Shown here in pieces: positions 12,103-20,529 of a stretch of DNA of 64,000 nt (position 1 is its first letter; each line of letters starts with the position of its first letter). The stretch comes from Silvibacterium dinghuense. GTDB taxonomy: Bacteria; Acidobacteriota; Terriglobia; Terriglobales; Acidobacteriaceae. A program made the position numbers and the translations under genes. The notes under the pieces were generated by a model. That model worked only from the letters and a program-made list of their open reading frames with translations. It did not search any database and was not told the origin of the DNA. The stretch covers positions 558,001-622,000 of the forward strand of contig NZ_SDMK01000002.1 of the NCBI RefSeq assembly GCF_004123295.1, read 5' to 3'.

Positions 12103-12189
12103 GTGCTGGACATACTTATGCTCGTCATCACCGCGGCCTTCTTCATTGTGGCCCTGCTCTATCTCGCCGCCTGCGAGCGGCTAAGGTAG
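12103..12189 (+). CDS. 28-residue single-span membrane peptide upstream of kdpF
   Basis: A GTG-started micro-ORF with a strong AAGGAG Shine-Dalgarno sequence at 12092-12097, five bases before the start. It encodes one hydrophobic segment (residues 4-23, LMLVITAAFFIVALLYLAA) ending in CERLR. It sits 29 bp after the porin and 14 bp before kdpF, in the same direction. I recall similar short peptides with a C-[ED]-R-L end next to kdpF in other phyla, but cannot verify that here. It could be a second small accessory subunit of the KdpFABC complex. It is shorter than most gene finders report. Confidence 0.65.
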   Translation: MLDILMLVITAAFFIVALLYLAACERLR

Positions 12190-12203
12190 CCCCTGAGGAA
12201 ACC

Positions 12204-12293
12204 ATGGATATCACTACCCTGATCGTTGTCCTGCTCACCATTGCGCTGCTGGTGTATCTGGTCTTTGCGCTGCTTTCCCCGGAGAAATTCTGA
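12204..12293 (+). CDS. kdpF: Potassium-transporting ATPase subunit KdpF
   Basis: 29-residue single-span membrane peptide (MDITTLIVVLLTIALLVYLV then FALLSPEKF). The ending LxxPEKF is the KdpF signature. KdpF is the small lipid-like subunit that stabilises the KdpFABC complex. TGAGGAA lies upstream at suitable spacing. Its stop codon is one base before the kdpA start, so translation is probably coupled. Confidence 0.92.
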   Translation: MDITTLIVVLLTIALLVYLVFALLSPEKF

Positions 12294-12294
12294 A

Positions 12295-14019
12295 ATGACC
12301 GCGAATGGATGGCTGCAGATTCTTCTGCTGCTCGCTGCAGTTGTAATACTGATGCGCCCTCTTGGCCTTTACATGGCTGCTGTATTCGAAGGGCGTAAAA
12401 CCTTCCTCGATCCCGTCATCCGCCCCGTCGAGATGCTGGTCTACCGACTCTGCGGCGTCAAGCACGAGGAAGAGATGAACTGGCGTGAATACGGCACAGC
12501 CGTCATGCTCTTCAGCTTCGTCTCCATGCTGCTGACCTATGCCATCCAGCGGCTCCAGCATATCCTCCCCTGGAACCCGCAGGGTCTGCCCGGCGTCGAG
12601 CAGGCCCTGGCCTGGAATACAGCCAGCTCTTTCACCACCAACACCAACTGGCAGTCGTACGTACCCGAAGCCACCATGAGCTACTTCACGCAGATGGTCG
12701 GCCTCGCCTATCACAACTTCCTCAGTGGAGCAGTCGGCATCGCTGTCGCCATTGCCCTCCTGCGCGGCATCGCACGCAAGCAGTCCTCGACCATCGGCAA
12801 CTTCTGGGTCGACAGCACGCGCAGCGTCCTCTACATTCTGCTGCCCATCTGCCTCATCCTCGCGCCGGTGCTCATCGGCCAGGGCGTCGTGCAGAACCTG
12901 CATCCTTACACCACCGCGCACACGCTCGAAAACGGCACGCAGACCATCGCCCAGGGCCCTATCGCTTCGCAGGAAGCAATCAAGATGCTCGGCACCAATG
13001 GCGGCGGTTTCCTGAACGCCAACAGCGCGCATCCGTTTGAGAACCCCACCCCCTTCAGCAATTTCCTTGAGATTCTCGCCATGTTCCTCATCCCCGCGGC
13101 GCTCACTGTCACGCTGGGACGCATGGCAGGCTCGCCCGGACATGGCTGGGCGGTCTTCTCCTGCATGCTGCTGCTATGGCTGGTCAGCGTCTTCTGCATT
13201 TATGCGGCGGAAACGCACGCCCATCCGCTCCTGCACGGCGTCGATCAGCAGCACACCGCATTACAGGATGGCGGCAACCAGGAGGGCAAGGAGATCCGCT
13301 TCGGCCAGGCCGGCTCGGCGCTCTTCGCCGGAACGACGACCGACATCAGCTGCGGCGCAGTCAACGGCATGCATGACTCCTTCACCCCGCTCGGCGGCCT
13401 CGTCGTCCTCGCCAACATCATGCTCGGGGAAATCGTCTTCGGCGGCGTCGGCTCCGGTCTCTACGGCATGCTCATCTATGTCGTGCTGGCTGTCTTTATC
13501 GCCGGTCTCATGGTCGGCCGTACCCCGGAATACCTCGGCAAGAAGATCGAAGCCTTTGACGTGAAGATGGCCATGCTCTATGTGCTCATCTTCCCGCTCC
13601 TCATTCTCGTGCTCACGGCGATTTCCGTGCTCGCGCCGCAGATGGGTCTTTCCAGCCTCAATAACGGTGGCCCGCACGGCCTGACGGAAATCCTCTACGC
13701 CTTCACCTCGGCTGCCGGCAACAACGGCTCGGCCTTTGCCGGACTCAATGCGAATACCCACTGGTACAACATCGCGCTCGGCTTCACCATGCTTTCCGGT
13801 CGCTTCCTGATGATGGTGCCGATGATTGCCCTGGCCGGAAATCTTGCCCAGAAGAAGAGCGTACCGCCTTCACCGGGAACCTTCCCCGTGAACTCCTCGC
13901 TCTTCACCATTCTGCTCACCGGCGTCATCCTCATCGTCGGCGCGCTGACTTTCTTCCCCGTACTCTCGCTCGGACCGATCCTCGAGCACCTGCTGCTGAA
14001 GCAGGGAGTCCTTTTCTAA
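12295..14019 (+). CDS. kdpA: Potassium-transporting ATPase subunit KdpA
   Basis: 574-residue potassium-selective channel-like subunit of the high-affinity K+ ATPase, with about ten membrane segments and four selectivity-filter-like loops. Recognisable pieces are TNTNWQSY (first filter loop), [21 protein letters not shown], and [13 protein letters not shown] near the C terminus. Start ATG 12295 directly follows kdpF; the frame extends further upstream only through kdpF sequence in another frame. Length is normal for KdpA. Confidence 0.97.
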   Translation: MTANGWLQILLLLAAVVILMRPLGLYMAAVFEGRKTFLDPVIRPVEMLVYRLCGVKHEEEMNWREYGTAVMLFSFVSMLLTYAIQRLQHILPWNPQGLPGVEQALAWNTASSFTTNTNWQSYVPEATMSYFTQMVGLAYHNFLSGAVGIAVAIALLRGIARKQSSTIGNFWVDSTRSVLYILLPICLILAPVLIGQGVVQNLHPYTTAHTLENGTQTIAQGPIASQEAIKMLGTNGGGFLNANSAHPFENPTPFSNFLEILAMFLIPAALTVTLGRMAGSPGHGWAVFSCMLLLWLVSVFCIYAAETHAHPLLHGVDQQHTALQDGGNQEGKEIRFGQAGSALFAGTTTDISCGAVNGMHDSFTPLGGLVVLANIMLGEIVFGGVGSGLYGMLIYVVLAVFIAGLMVGRTPEYLGKKIEAFDVKMAMLYVLIFPLLILVLTAISVLAPQMGLSSLNNGGPHGLTEILYAFTSAAGNNGSAFAGLNANTHWYNIALGFTMLSGRFLMMVPMIALAGNLAQKKSVPPSPGTFPVNSSLFTILLTGVILIVGALTFFPVLSLGPILEHLLLKQGVLF

Positions 14020-14041
14020 ATCACGTCGGAGAGATACCAAA

Positions 14042-16072
14042 ATGGCAGAAAAACAGAGTCTCTGGAATCCGGCGATCCTCGGGCAGGCGGCGGTGGGCGC
14101 CATCACCAAGCTCAATCCCCGCCTGATGCTCAAGAATCCGGTCATGTTCGTCGTCGAGGTCGGCAGCGTCCTCACCACTGCGCTGCTTATTCAGGACGTC
14201 GTCCTGCACCGGCCCATCGGTTTCAATCTTCAGATCACCCTTTGGCTGTGGTTTACCGTGCTCTTCGCCAACTTCGCCGAAGCCATGGCCGAAGGCCGTG
14301 GCAAGGCCCAGGCAGACACGCTGCGCAAAGCCAAAGGCGAAACCATGGCCTACCGCTACAACGAGCACGGCTCTCTTGAGGCCGTATCCAGCTCCGCGCT
14401 TCGCTCCGGGGATGTCATCAAGGTAGAAGCCGGCCAGTTCATCGCCGGCGACGGCGAGGTTATCGAAGGCGTGGCCTCGGTCGACGAATCGGCCATCACC
14501 GGCGAGTCCGCGCCCGTCATCCGTGAAGCCGGCGGCGACCGCTCGGCCGTCACCGGCGGCACGCGCGTCCTCTCCGACTGGGTGAAAATCCGCATCACCT
14601 CCAACCCCGGCGAAACCTTCCTCGACCGCATGATCGCGCTCGTCGAAGGGGCTTCGCGGCAGAAGACCCCGAATGAGATTGCGCTGAGCATCCTGCTCTC
14701 CGGCCTCACCATCATCTTCCTGCTCGCCGTCACCACGCTCCAGCCCTTTGCCATTTACTCGCACGCGCCGCAGACCATCTTCGTGCTCGTCTCGTTGCTC
14801 GTCTGCCTGATTCCCACCACCATCGGCGGCCTGCTCTCCGCCATCGGCATCGCCGGCATGGATCGTCTTGTGCAATACAACGTCCTTGCCATGTCCGGCC
14901 GTGCTGTCGAAGCAGCGGGCGACGTCAACACTCTGCTGCTCGACAAGACTGGCACCATCACCCTCGGCAACCGCCAGGCTACGGAATTCTTCCCTGCTCC
15001 CGACATCAGCACCGAGCGCCTTGCCGACGCCGCGCAGCTCGCATCTTTCTCGGATGAAACCCCGGAAGGCCGCTCCATCGTCGTCCTTGCTAAGGAGAAG
15101 TACAACCTCCGCGGCCGCGACCTCACCAACATGCGCGCCGAGTTCGTGCCCTTCAGCGCGCAGACCCGCATGTCCGGCATCGATCTCCCCGGCACCGCGA
15201 TCCGCAAAGGCTCTGCCGATGCTATCGCCCGCTTCCTCGAGCAGCAGGGCTCAAGCCTGCCGCGCAAGGTCAGCGATAAGGTCGAAGAGATCGCCCGCAT
15301 GGGCGGCACGCCGCTCGTCGTCGCGGAGAACTCCACCGCGCTCGGCGTCGTCTACCTCAAGGACATCGTCAAGGGCGGCCTCAAGGATCGTCTCGCCCGC
15401 CTGCGCGCCATGGGCATCCGCACCATCATGATCACCGGCGACAATCCCCTCACCGCCGCTGTAATCGCCCGCGAAGCCGGTGTCGACGACTTCCTCGCCG
15501 AAGCCAAGCCCAAAGACAAGATGGACCTCATCAAGCGCGAGCAGGCCAAGGGCAAGCTCGTTGCCATGACCGGGGACGGCACCAACGACGCACCCGCGCT
15601 CGCTCAGGCGGACGTAGGCGTCGCCATGAACTCCGGTACGCAGGCCGCGAAAGAAGCCGGCAACATGGTCGATCTCGACTCCAACCCTACCAAGCTCATC
15701 GAGATTGTGGAGATCGGCAAACAGCTTCTCATGACCCGTGGCGCGCTCACCACCTTCTCCATCGCCAACGACGTGGCGAAGTACTTTGCCATCATCCCGG
15801 CGATGTTCGCCGGCGCTTTCCCGGTGCTCAATGCGCTGAATATCATGCACCTGGCCACGCCGCATTCTGCGATTCTCTCCGCCGTGATATTTAACGCGTT
15901 AATCATCATCGGCCTCATCCCGCTGGCGCTCAAGGGCGTCAAGTACGAACCGAAATCGGCGGCGGCTCTGCTGCGCCGCAATCTGCTCATCTACGGTGTG
16001 GGAGGCGTCATCGTCCCCTTCATCGGCATCAAGGCGATCGATATCGTCATCACCGCTCTTCACCTGGCGTAA
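14042..16072 (+). CDS. kdpB: Potassium-transporting P-type ATPase subunit KdpB
   Basis: 676-residue catalytic subunit, P-type ATPase class IA. The phosphorylated Asp is D301 in [10 protein letters not shown]; the actuator TGES loop is at 153-156, and S156 corresponds to the Ser that is phosphorylated for inhibition in E. coli KdpB. The P domain shows [20 protein letters not shown] and [20 protein letters not shown], and the last part shows [16 protein letters not shown]. All catalytic motifs are intact. The gene starts 22 bp after kdpA, with GGAGAG upstream of the ATG. Confidence 0.98.
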   Translation: MAEKQSLWNPAILGQAAVGAITKLNPRLMLKNPVMFVVEVGSVLTTALLIQDVVLHRPIGFNLQITLWLWFTVLFANFAEAMAEGRGKAQADTLRKAKGETMAYRYNEHGSLEAVSSSALRSGDVIKVEAGQFIAGDGEVIEGVASVDESAITGESAPVIREAGGDRSAVTGGTRVLSDWVKIRITSNPGETFLDRMIALVEGASRQKTPNEIALSILLSGLTIIFLLAVTTLQPFAIYSHAPQTIFVLVSLLVCLIPTTIGGLLSAIGIAGMDRLVQYNVLAMSGRAVEAAGDVNTLLLDKTGTITLGNRQATEFFPAPDISTERLADAAQLASFSDETPEGRSIVVLAKEKYNLRGRDLTNMRAEFVPFSAQTRMSGIDLPGTAIRKGSADAIARFLEQQGSSLPRKVSDKVEEIARMGGTPLVVAENSTALGVVYLKDIVKGGLKDRLARLRAMGIRTIMITGDNPLTAAVIAREAGVDDFLAEAKPKDKMDLIKREQAKGKLVAMTGDGTNDAPALAQADVGVAMNSGTQAAKEAGNMVDLDSNPTKLIEIVEIGKQLLMTRGALTTFSIANDVAKYFAIIPAMFAGAFPVLNALNIMHLATPHSAILSAVIFNALIIIGLIPLALKGVKYEPKSAAALLRRNLLIYGVGGVIVPFIGIKAIDIVITALHLA

Positions 16073-16105
16073 GCCTTGAGAGAAACAGACACAGGAACAA
16101 ACACG

Positions 16106-16672
16106 ATGACCTCGCAACTCAATATCGCCATCCGCTTCACGCTGGTCACTACACTGCTGCTGGGAATTCTCTATCCGCTCGCCGTAACCGGGTTTGCGCA
16201 CTTCACCATGCCCGCAAAGGCCGATGGCGAACTCATCCAGCACAACGGTCAGGTTCTCGGCTCCGAGCTTCTCGGGCAGAGCTTCGCCGGAGACAGCTAC
16301 TTCCACGGCCGTCCTTCTGCTGCCGGCAACGGGTATGACGCCTCCAATTCCGGAGGCTCCAACCTTGCGCAGTCCAGCAAGAAACTTGTCGACCGCATTT
16401 CCGGGGATGTCGCTACATATCAGAAGAGCAACCCGGGCCAGCCCGTGCCGATCGATCTCGTCACCACTTCCGGCTCCGGCCTCGATCCGGATATCAGCCC
16501 CGCAGCCGCGCTCTACCAGGTGCATCGCGTCGCCGCAGCCCGTCATCTGTCCGATGACACCGTGCGCGCGCTCGTCGAACAGCACATCACCGGACGCCAG
16601 TTCGGTATTCTCGGCGAGCCGCGCGTTAACGTGCTCGCTCTCAACCTTGCACTGGACGCTCAGTCGAAGTAG
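16106..16672 (+). CDS. kdpC: Potassium-transporting ATPase subunit KdpC
   Basis: 188 residues with one N-terminal membrane segment and a periplasmic domain. KdpC hallmarks: TLLLGILYPLAVTG, GSELLGQSF, YFHGRPSAAG, YDASNSGGSN, VTTSGSGLDPDISPAAA, and LVEQHITGRQFGILGEPRVNVLALN. KdpC assists ATP binding and assembly of the complex. ATG 16106 with an AGGAAC upstream is preferred over an in-frame TTG at 16076. It is the last gene of the run; no kdpD follows. It ends four bases before the convergent kynU. Confidence 0.96.
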   Translation: MTSQLNIAIRFTLVTTLLLGILYPLAVTGFAHFTMPAKADGELIQHNGQVLGSELLGQSFAGDSYFHGRPSAAGNGYDASNSGGSNLAQSSKKLVDRISGDVATYQKSNPGQPVPIDLVTTSGSGLDPDISPAAALYQVHRVAAARHLSDDTVRALVEQHITGRQFGILGEPRVNVLALNLALDAQSK

Positions 16673-16676
16673 CGCA

Positions 16677-17885
16677 TTACATCGTACTGCGGCGAAGGCG
16701 TCCCAAGGCCTTCGCCGCAGTACGCATCTCCTCTTCCCGCGTAAGACAATCCGGACAAAGCCTCAGCCATGGCCCGCGCGCGTCGCAGACAATACCCTCA
16801 CGCTCCAGCGCCTGCACCCACGCCTTTGCATCCTTCGCATAAATCGAAAGAAACGCGCCATGAGCGCCGTCTCCGCCGCGCATCGGTCCAATCCCCTCAG
16901 CGTCCAGAAGGCCACGTAATAGCGCAAGCTGCTGCAGACTATATGCCCGCAGCCGCTCGATCCCCATCGCCTGCACAAACTCCTGGCCGCTGCGTGCCTG
17001 GTAATAGGTAAAAACCGGTGGGGTGGATTCGAGAAAGCCATCGCCTCCCTGCTTCAGCAGAGGAGGATCAGGCCGCTCGTATGCGAATGTCTCTTCTTTC
17101 GCGAACCATCCGATATCCAGCGGCTTCAACCCCTCGCCCATCACCTGCGGTGAAAGATACAGGTAGCAAGCCCCCGGCCCTCCGCGCAGATATTTGTAAC
17201 TGCCACCGATTAAGAAGTCCGCGCCCAGTTGCTGCACATCCACCGGCACCACGCCAACGGCATGATAGGCATCGACCAGCAGTCGGGCTTCATGGCGATG
17301 ACAGGCCACAGCCAGCTTCTCAAGTCCATCCAGCAGCTGCCCGGTCATAAACATCACCATCGAGACCACCACCAGGTCGACTCCAGCCTCCAGCGCTGCA
17401 ATCAGCGCGTCGACATGATAGGAGCCCTCAGAATCCGCGTCGATCCATCGCAGCTCAATCTCACCCATCGCTGCATATTGCCGCAGGATCACGTCAATCG
17501 AGTCGAACTCGCCTCGCGTCGTCAACACCCGCAGCCTGCCCGGCAGCGCATTCAACACCGTGCGCAGTCCCTGGCCGGCCGAGGCCTTCGGCACAATGCA
17601 ATCCGGCCGAGGCGCATGAATCATCCGTGCGATACGCGCGCGAAATGCCTCCTGCTCTGCGAGCCATGGAGCCCACGCCTCATCCAGCCCGCGATACCAG
17701 ACGCTCACCGCCTCCGCCAGGTCATCAGCCATGGCGTCCAGCGGTCTGCCCAGCGAATGATTGGCGAGGTAGATGCGATCGCTCGCCAGCACCCGCGAAA
17801 ACAGCGGCGCAAGATGCCGTTGGATCAGACCTTCTTCAAGCGGCCTTCCTGCAAATGCTGCCACCGCCTGCGCGATACGGCTCAT
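16677..17885 (-). CDS. kynU: Kynureninase (aminotransferase class V fold)
   Basis: 402-residue PLP enzyme. Kynureninase cleaves (3-hydroxy)kynurenine to (3-hydroxy)anthranilate and alanine. Visible features: the opening [10 protein letters not shown] (compare IYLDGNSLG in the family), the PLP-binding Asp in DAYHAVG (D205), and the Schiff-base Lys in [17 protein letters not shown] (K231). ATG 17885 overlaps the kynA stop codon by four bases (ATGA), so the two are translationally coupled; the longer open frame upstream lies inside kynA. Pairing with tryptophan dioxygenase supports the function. The kynurenine formamidase step has no gene here. Confidence 0.85.
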   Translation of the reverse strand: MSRIAQAVAAFAGRPLEEGLIQRHLAPLFSRVLASDRIYLANHSLGRPLDAMADDLAEAVSVWYRGLDEAWAPWLAEQEAFRARIARMIHAPRPDCIVPKASAGQGLRTVLNALPGRLRVLTTRGEFDSIDVILRQYAAMGEIELRWIDADSEGSYHVDALIAALEAGVDLVVVSMVMFMTGQLLDGLEKLAVACHRHEARLLVDAYHAVGVVPVDVQQLGADFLIGGSYKYLRGGPGACYLYLSPQVMGEGLKPLDIGWFAKEETFAYERPDPPLLKQGGDGFLESTPPVFTYYQARSGQEFVQAMGIERLRAYSLQQLALLRGLLDAEGIGPMRGGDGAHGAFLSIYAKDAKAWVQALEREGIVCDARGPWLRLCPDCLTREEEMRTAAKALGRLRRSTM

Positions 17886-18733
17886 TTCTGCCTCAGCCCG
17901 GTCCGTACAGCTAACAGCTCCGGGAAAAAGGTTAGCTCCAATGCCTGCCGCAGAAAGCCCACGCCAGACGACCCGCCTGTTCCCTGCCGGAACCCGATAA
18001 TCCGCTCCACCGTCTTCATGTGCCGGAAGCGCCAGAGCTGGAAGTACTCCTCCACATCCACCAGCTTTTCGCACATCTCATAGGCATCCCAGTAGGCCCG
18101 CGGATGCTCATAGATCTCGCGAAGCACGGCCACCAGCTCATCCGAGCGCTGGTGCGGCTCACTCCAGTCCCGATCCAGGCACCCCTCCGGCACGGCCAGT
18201 CCGCGCCGCTTCAGATGCAGCAGAAATTCGTCGTACAGGCTCGGCGCCGTCAGCGCGTCCAGCAGGTCCGCGTGGATGACCTCATCGTGCGCAAACACCT
18301 TCAGCGCCTCGCGATTCTTATTGCCCAGGAGAAACTCCAGCTTCCGGTACTGATAGGACTGAAAGCCGGAAGCATGTCCCAGCACCCCGCGAAACTCCAT
18401 GTACTCCGAAGGGGTCAGCGTTTCAAGCACCGCCCACTGCTCGAACAGCTGCATCTGGATGAGCTTCACCCGCGACAAAATCTTGAAGCACGGATCGAGT
18501 TGATCCCCCCGCACCAACCGCATCGCCGCCTCCAGCTCATGAATCATCTGCTTGATCCATAGCTCCGAGACCTGGTGCTGAATAATAAACAGCATCTCGT
18601 CGTGGTGAGGAGGATTGGAAAGCGGCTTCTGCTGCGAAAGCAACTGCGGCAGGCACAGATACCCTGCATAACTCATGCGATCGGCAAAATCCGTCACGAT
18701 ACTCGATTCAAGCGGCCTGCGATTCTCGTCCAA
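17882..18733 (-). CDS. kynA: Tryptophan 2,3-dioxygenase
   Basis: 283-residue haem dioxygenase that oxidises L-tryptophan to N-formylkynurenine. Key residues can be matched to the well-studied bacterial enzyme: substrate-site H53 in FIIQHQ, the proximal haem ligand H238 in [13 protein letters not shown], and T252 in [19 protein letters not shown] is the family opening. The start codon is TTG with GGGGGAG seven bases upstream. It is the first gene of a two-gene operon with kynU. Confidence 0.95.
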   Translation of the reverse strand: MDENRRPLESSIVTDFADRMSYAGYLCLPQLLSQQKPLSNPPHHDEMLFIIQHQVSELWIKQMIHELEAAMRLVRGDQLDPCFKILSRVKLIQMQLFEQWAVLETLTPSEYMEFRGVLGHASGFQSYQYRKLEFLLGNKNREALKVFAHDEVIHADLLDALTAPSLYDEFLLHLKRRGLAVPEGCLDRDWSEPHQRSDELVAVLREIYEHPRAYWDAYEMCEKLVDVEEYFQLWRFRHMKTVERIIGFRQGTGGSSGVGFLRQALELTFFPELLAVRTGLRQK

Positions 18734-18824
18734 CGCTCACTCCCCCTGTTCCTGTCTACCGTGTTCCCGTCTCACGCCGGAACAGCCTCGTCTCCATGCC
18801 ACCTTCGATCATAGGCGACCGCCC

Positions 18825-18853
18825 CTGCCAATTCCGGCGCTGCTGGTTATAAT
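18825..18853 (+). promoter_or_regulatory. Sigma-70-type promoter before the FHA-PP2C gene
   Basis: A -35-like CTGCCA (18825-18830) and a perfect -10 TATAAT (18848-18853) are separated by 17 bp. The start codon at 18905 is about 45 bp beyond the expected transcription start, so this would be a conventional leadered transcript. Confidence 0.5.
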
Positions 18854-18904
18854 CGCAACTGCACCCTGCTCCCCTGCCGTCTTTTCTGCCGGAGTCACGC
18901 ACGT

Positions 18905-20527
18905 ATGACAGAGCTGCCGTCCACCCCGCTCACCCTGATCGATGGAGCCCGCGAAGTCCAGCTCCTCATCACCCAGAGCCCCTTCACCGTCGGCCGCATG
19001 CCGGGGAGCGACCTGCTGCTCGAGCACGAATACATCTCGCGCCGCCACGCCGAAATTCAATTCCAGGCCGGAGCCTTCATCCTCGTCGATCAGGGCAGCC
19101 GCCATGGCACCTTCGTCAACGGACATCGTGTACAGCGCCACAAGCTCGAGATCAACGACACCATCCACTTCGGCACCACCGACGGCCCCATGGTCCGCTT
19201 CGGCGTGCGCGGCCACACTTCCAGCTCCACCATGCGCTCGCTCATCGATCACCTTCATCCCGCGAATGAGCCCAACACCGCCATCGAGAAACTGAGCTGG
19301 TTCCTGGAAGCCGCCCGCAAGCTGAACGACGTCGGAGCCGTGGACCAAATCCTCTCCGCCCTTGTCGAAACCACGCTCGAGCTCACCCGCGTCGAGCGCG
19401 GATTTGTCTTCCTCTGCGACACGCGAACCAGAACCCTCAAGCTCGCCGTCGGCCGCGGCAGTGACGGTTCCGTCCTCAGCGACGAAGCCACCATCTCCCA
19501 CAGCGCCATCCAGCAGGCCATTCACGGCGAAGGCCAGTTCATCGTCACTGACACGCTCAGCGCCGAGACCGGTGCGCCGTCAGACAGCATCATCGCCCAG
19601 AACATCCGCACCATTATCTGCATTCCGCTGCGCAGCCGCAGAATCAACGCTGAAACACAGTGCAGTGATGTTCTCGGCATTCTCTATCTCGACAACCGCC
19701 TCCAGCCTGGCCGGCTCACCAAGGTCGATAATGACCTGCTCAAGACCATCGCCACCGAAGCCGCCGCGCTCATGGAGAATGCGCAACTCGCCATCGAGGA
19801 AGAACACGCCCGCCGCTATCGCGAAGAGCTGAATATCGCCGCCAGCATCCAGCAGGACCTGATGGCCGTCCAGCCTCCCAAAACCAGTTATGCAAAGATC
19901 GAAGCCCGCTTTGCGCCTTGCAAGGAAATCGGCGGCGACTTCTATGACGCCGTCGAAGGCAATGGCTGCGTCTACGTCGTCATTGCCGATGTTTCCGGCA
20001 AGGGCGTCTCTGCCGCGCTGCTGGCGCAGACCCTCCAGGGCATGGTCTACGCACAGCTCGCCGCCGATCAGCCCCTCGACGTCATCGCCCGCGCCCTGAA
20101 TCGCTACATCTGCGTCAAGGACATCAGCAAATACGCCACCATCGTCATAGTTCGCCTGGAAAGCAGTGGTCATCTCACCTATGTCAACTGCGGACATGTG
20201 CATCCACTGCTCAAGACCAGCGATGGGGTGCGTGAGTTGGCGCTGTCCAACCTGCCTGTCGGCATGATCGAAAACGCGGACTTCCGTCAGCATGAAGTGC
20301 AGCTTGAGCCCGGCACGCGCGTACTGCTCGTTACCGACGGCGTCACCGAGGCCGTCGACGAATGCGATGGATTCTTCGGCAACAATCGCCTGGAAGAGGC
20401 CTTCCTGCAAAGCAGCCAACTACAGGACATCTTCCTCTCGCTGTCCACCTTCTGCGGAGCGGCTTCCTCAGCCGACGACTGCACCCTCGTCGAAATCACC
20501 TACCTCGGCAACTCCGCGACAGCATAG
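18905..20527 (+). CDS. FHA-GAF-PP2C (RsbU/SpoIIE-type) serine/threonine phosphatase
   Basis: 540 residues in three domains. The FHA domain (about 8-95) has FTVGRMPGSDLLL, ISRRHAEI and GSRHGTFVNG, the phospho-threonine-binding loop residues. A GAF domain follows (about 130-295). The PP2C SpoIIE-type domain (about 310-535) has metal-binding Asp residues in EIGGDFYDA and VIADVSGKGVSAALLA, with VTDGVTEA near the end. A short linker helix (EEEHARRYREELNIAASIQQDL) precedes the phosphatase. Such proteins dephosphorylate anti-sigma-antagonist or other regulatory proteins in response to a signal sensed by GAF. FHA-led versions imply coupling to a Ser/Thr kinase; none is in the window. Confidence 0.9.
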   Translation: MTELPSTPLTLIDGAREVQLLITQSPFTVGRMPGSDLLLEHEYISRRHAEIQFQAGAFILVDQGSRHGTFVNGHRVQRHKLEINDTIHFGTTDGPMVRFGVRGHTSSSTMRSLIDHLHPANEPNTAIEKLSWFLEAARKLNDVGAVDQILSALVETTLELTRVERGFVFLCDTRTRTLKLAVGRGSDGSVLSDEATISHSAIQQAIHGEGQFIVTDTLSAETGAPSDSIIAQNIRTIICIPLRSRRINAETQCSDVLGILYLDNRLQPGRLTKVDNDLLKTIATEAAALMENAQLAIEEEHARRYREELNIAASIQQDLMAVQPPKTSYAKIEARFAPCKEIGGDFYDAVEGNGCVYVVIADVSGKGVSAALLAQTLQGMVYAQLAADQPLDVIARALNRYICVKDISKYATIVIVRLESSGHLTYVNCGHVHPLLKTSDGVRELALSNLPVGMIENADFRQHEVQLEPGTRVLLVTDGVTEAVDECDGFFGNNRLEEAFLQSSQLQDIFLSLSTFCGAASSADDCTLVEITYLGNSATA

Positions 20528-20529
20528 CG

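Noticed and set aside
12235-13143. 302-residue minus-strand frame inside kdpA
   Set aside because: Antisense of a well-conserved KdpA; no start signal or motif.
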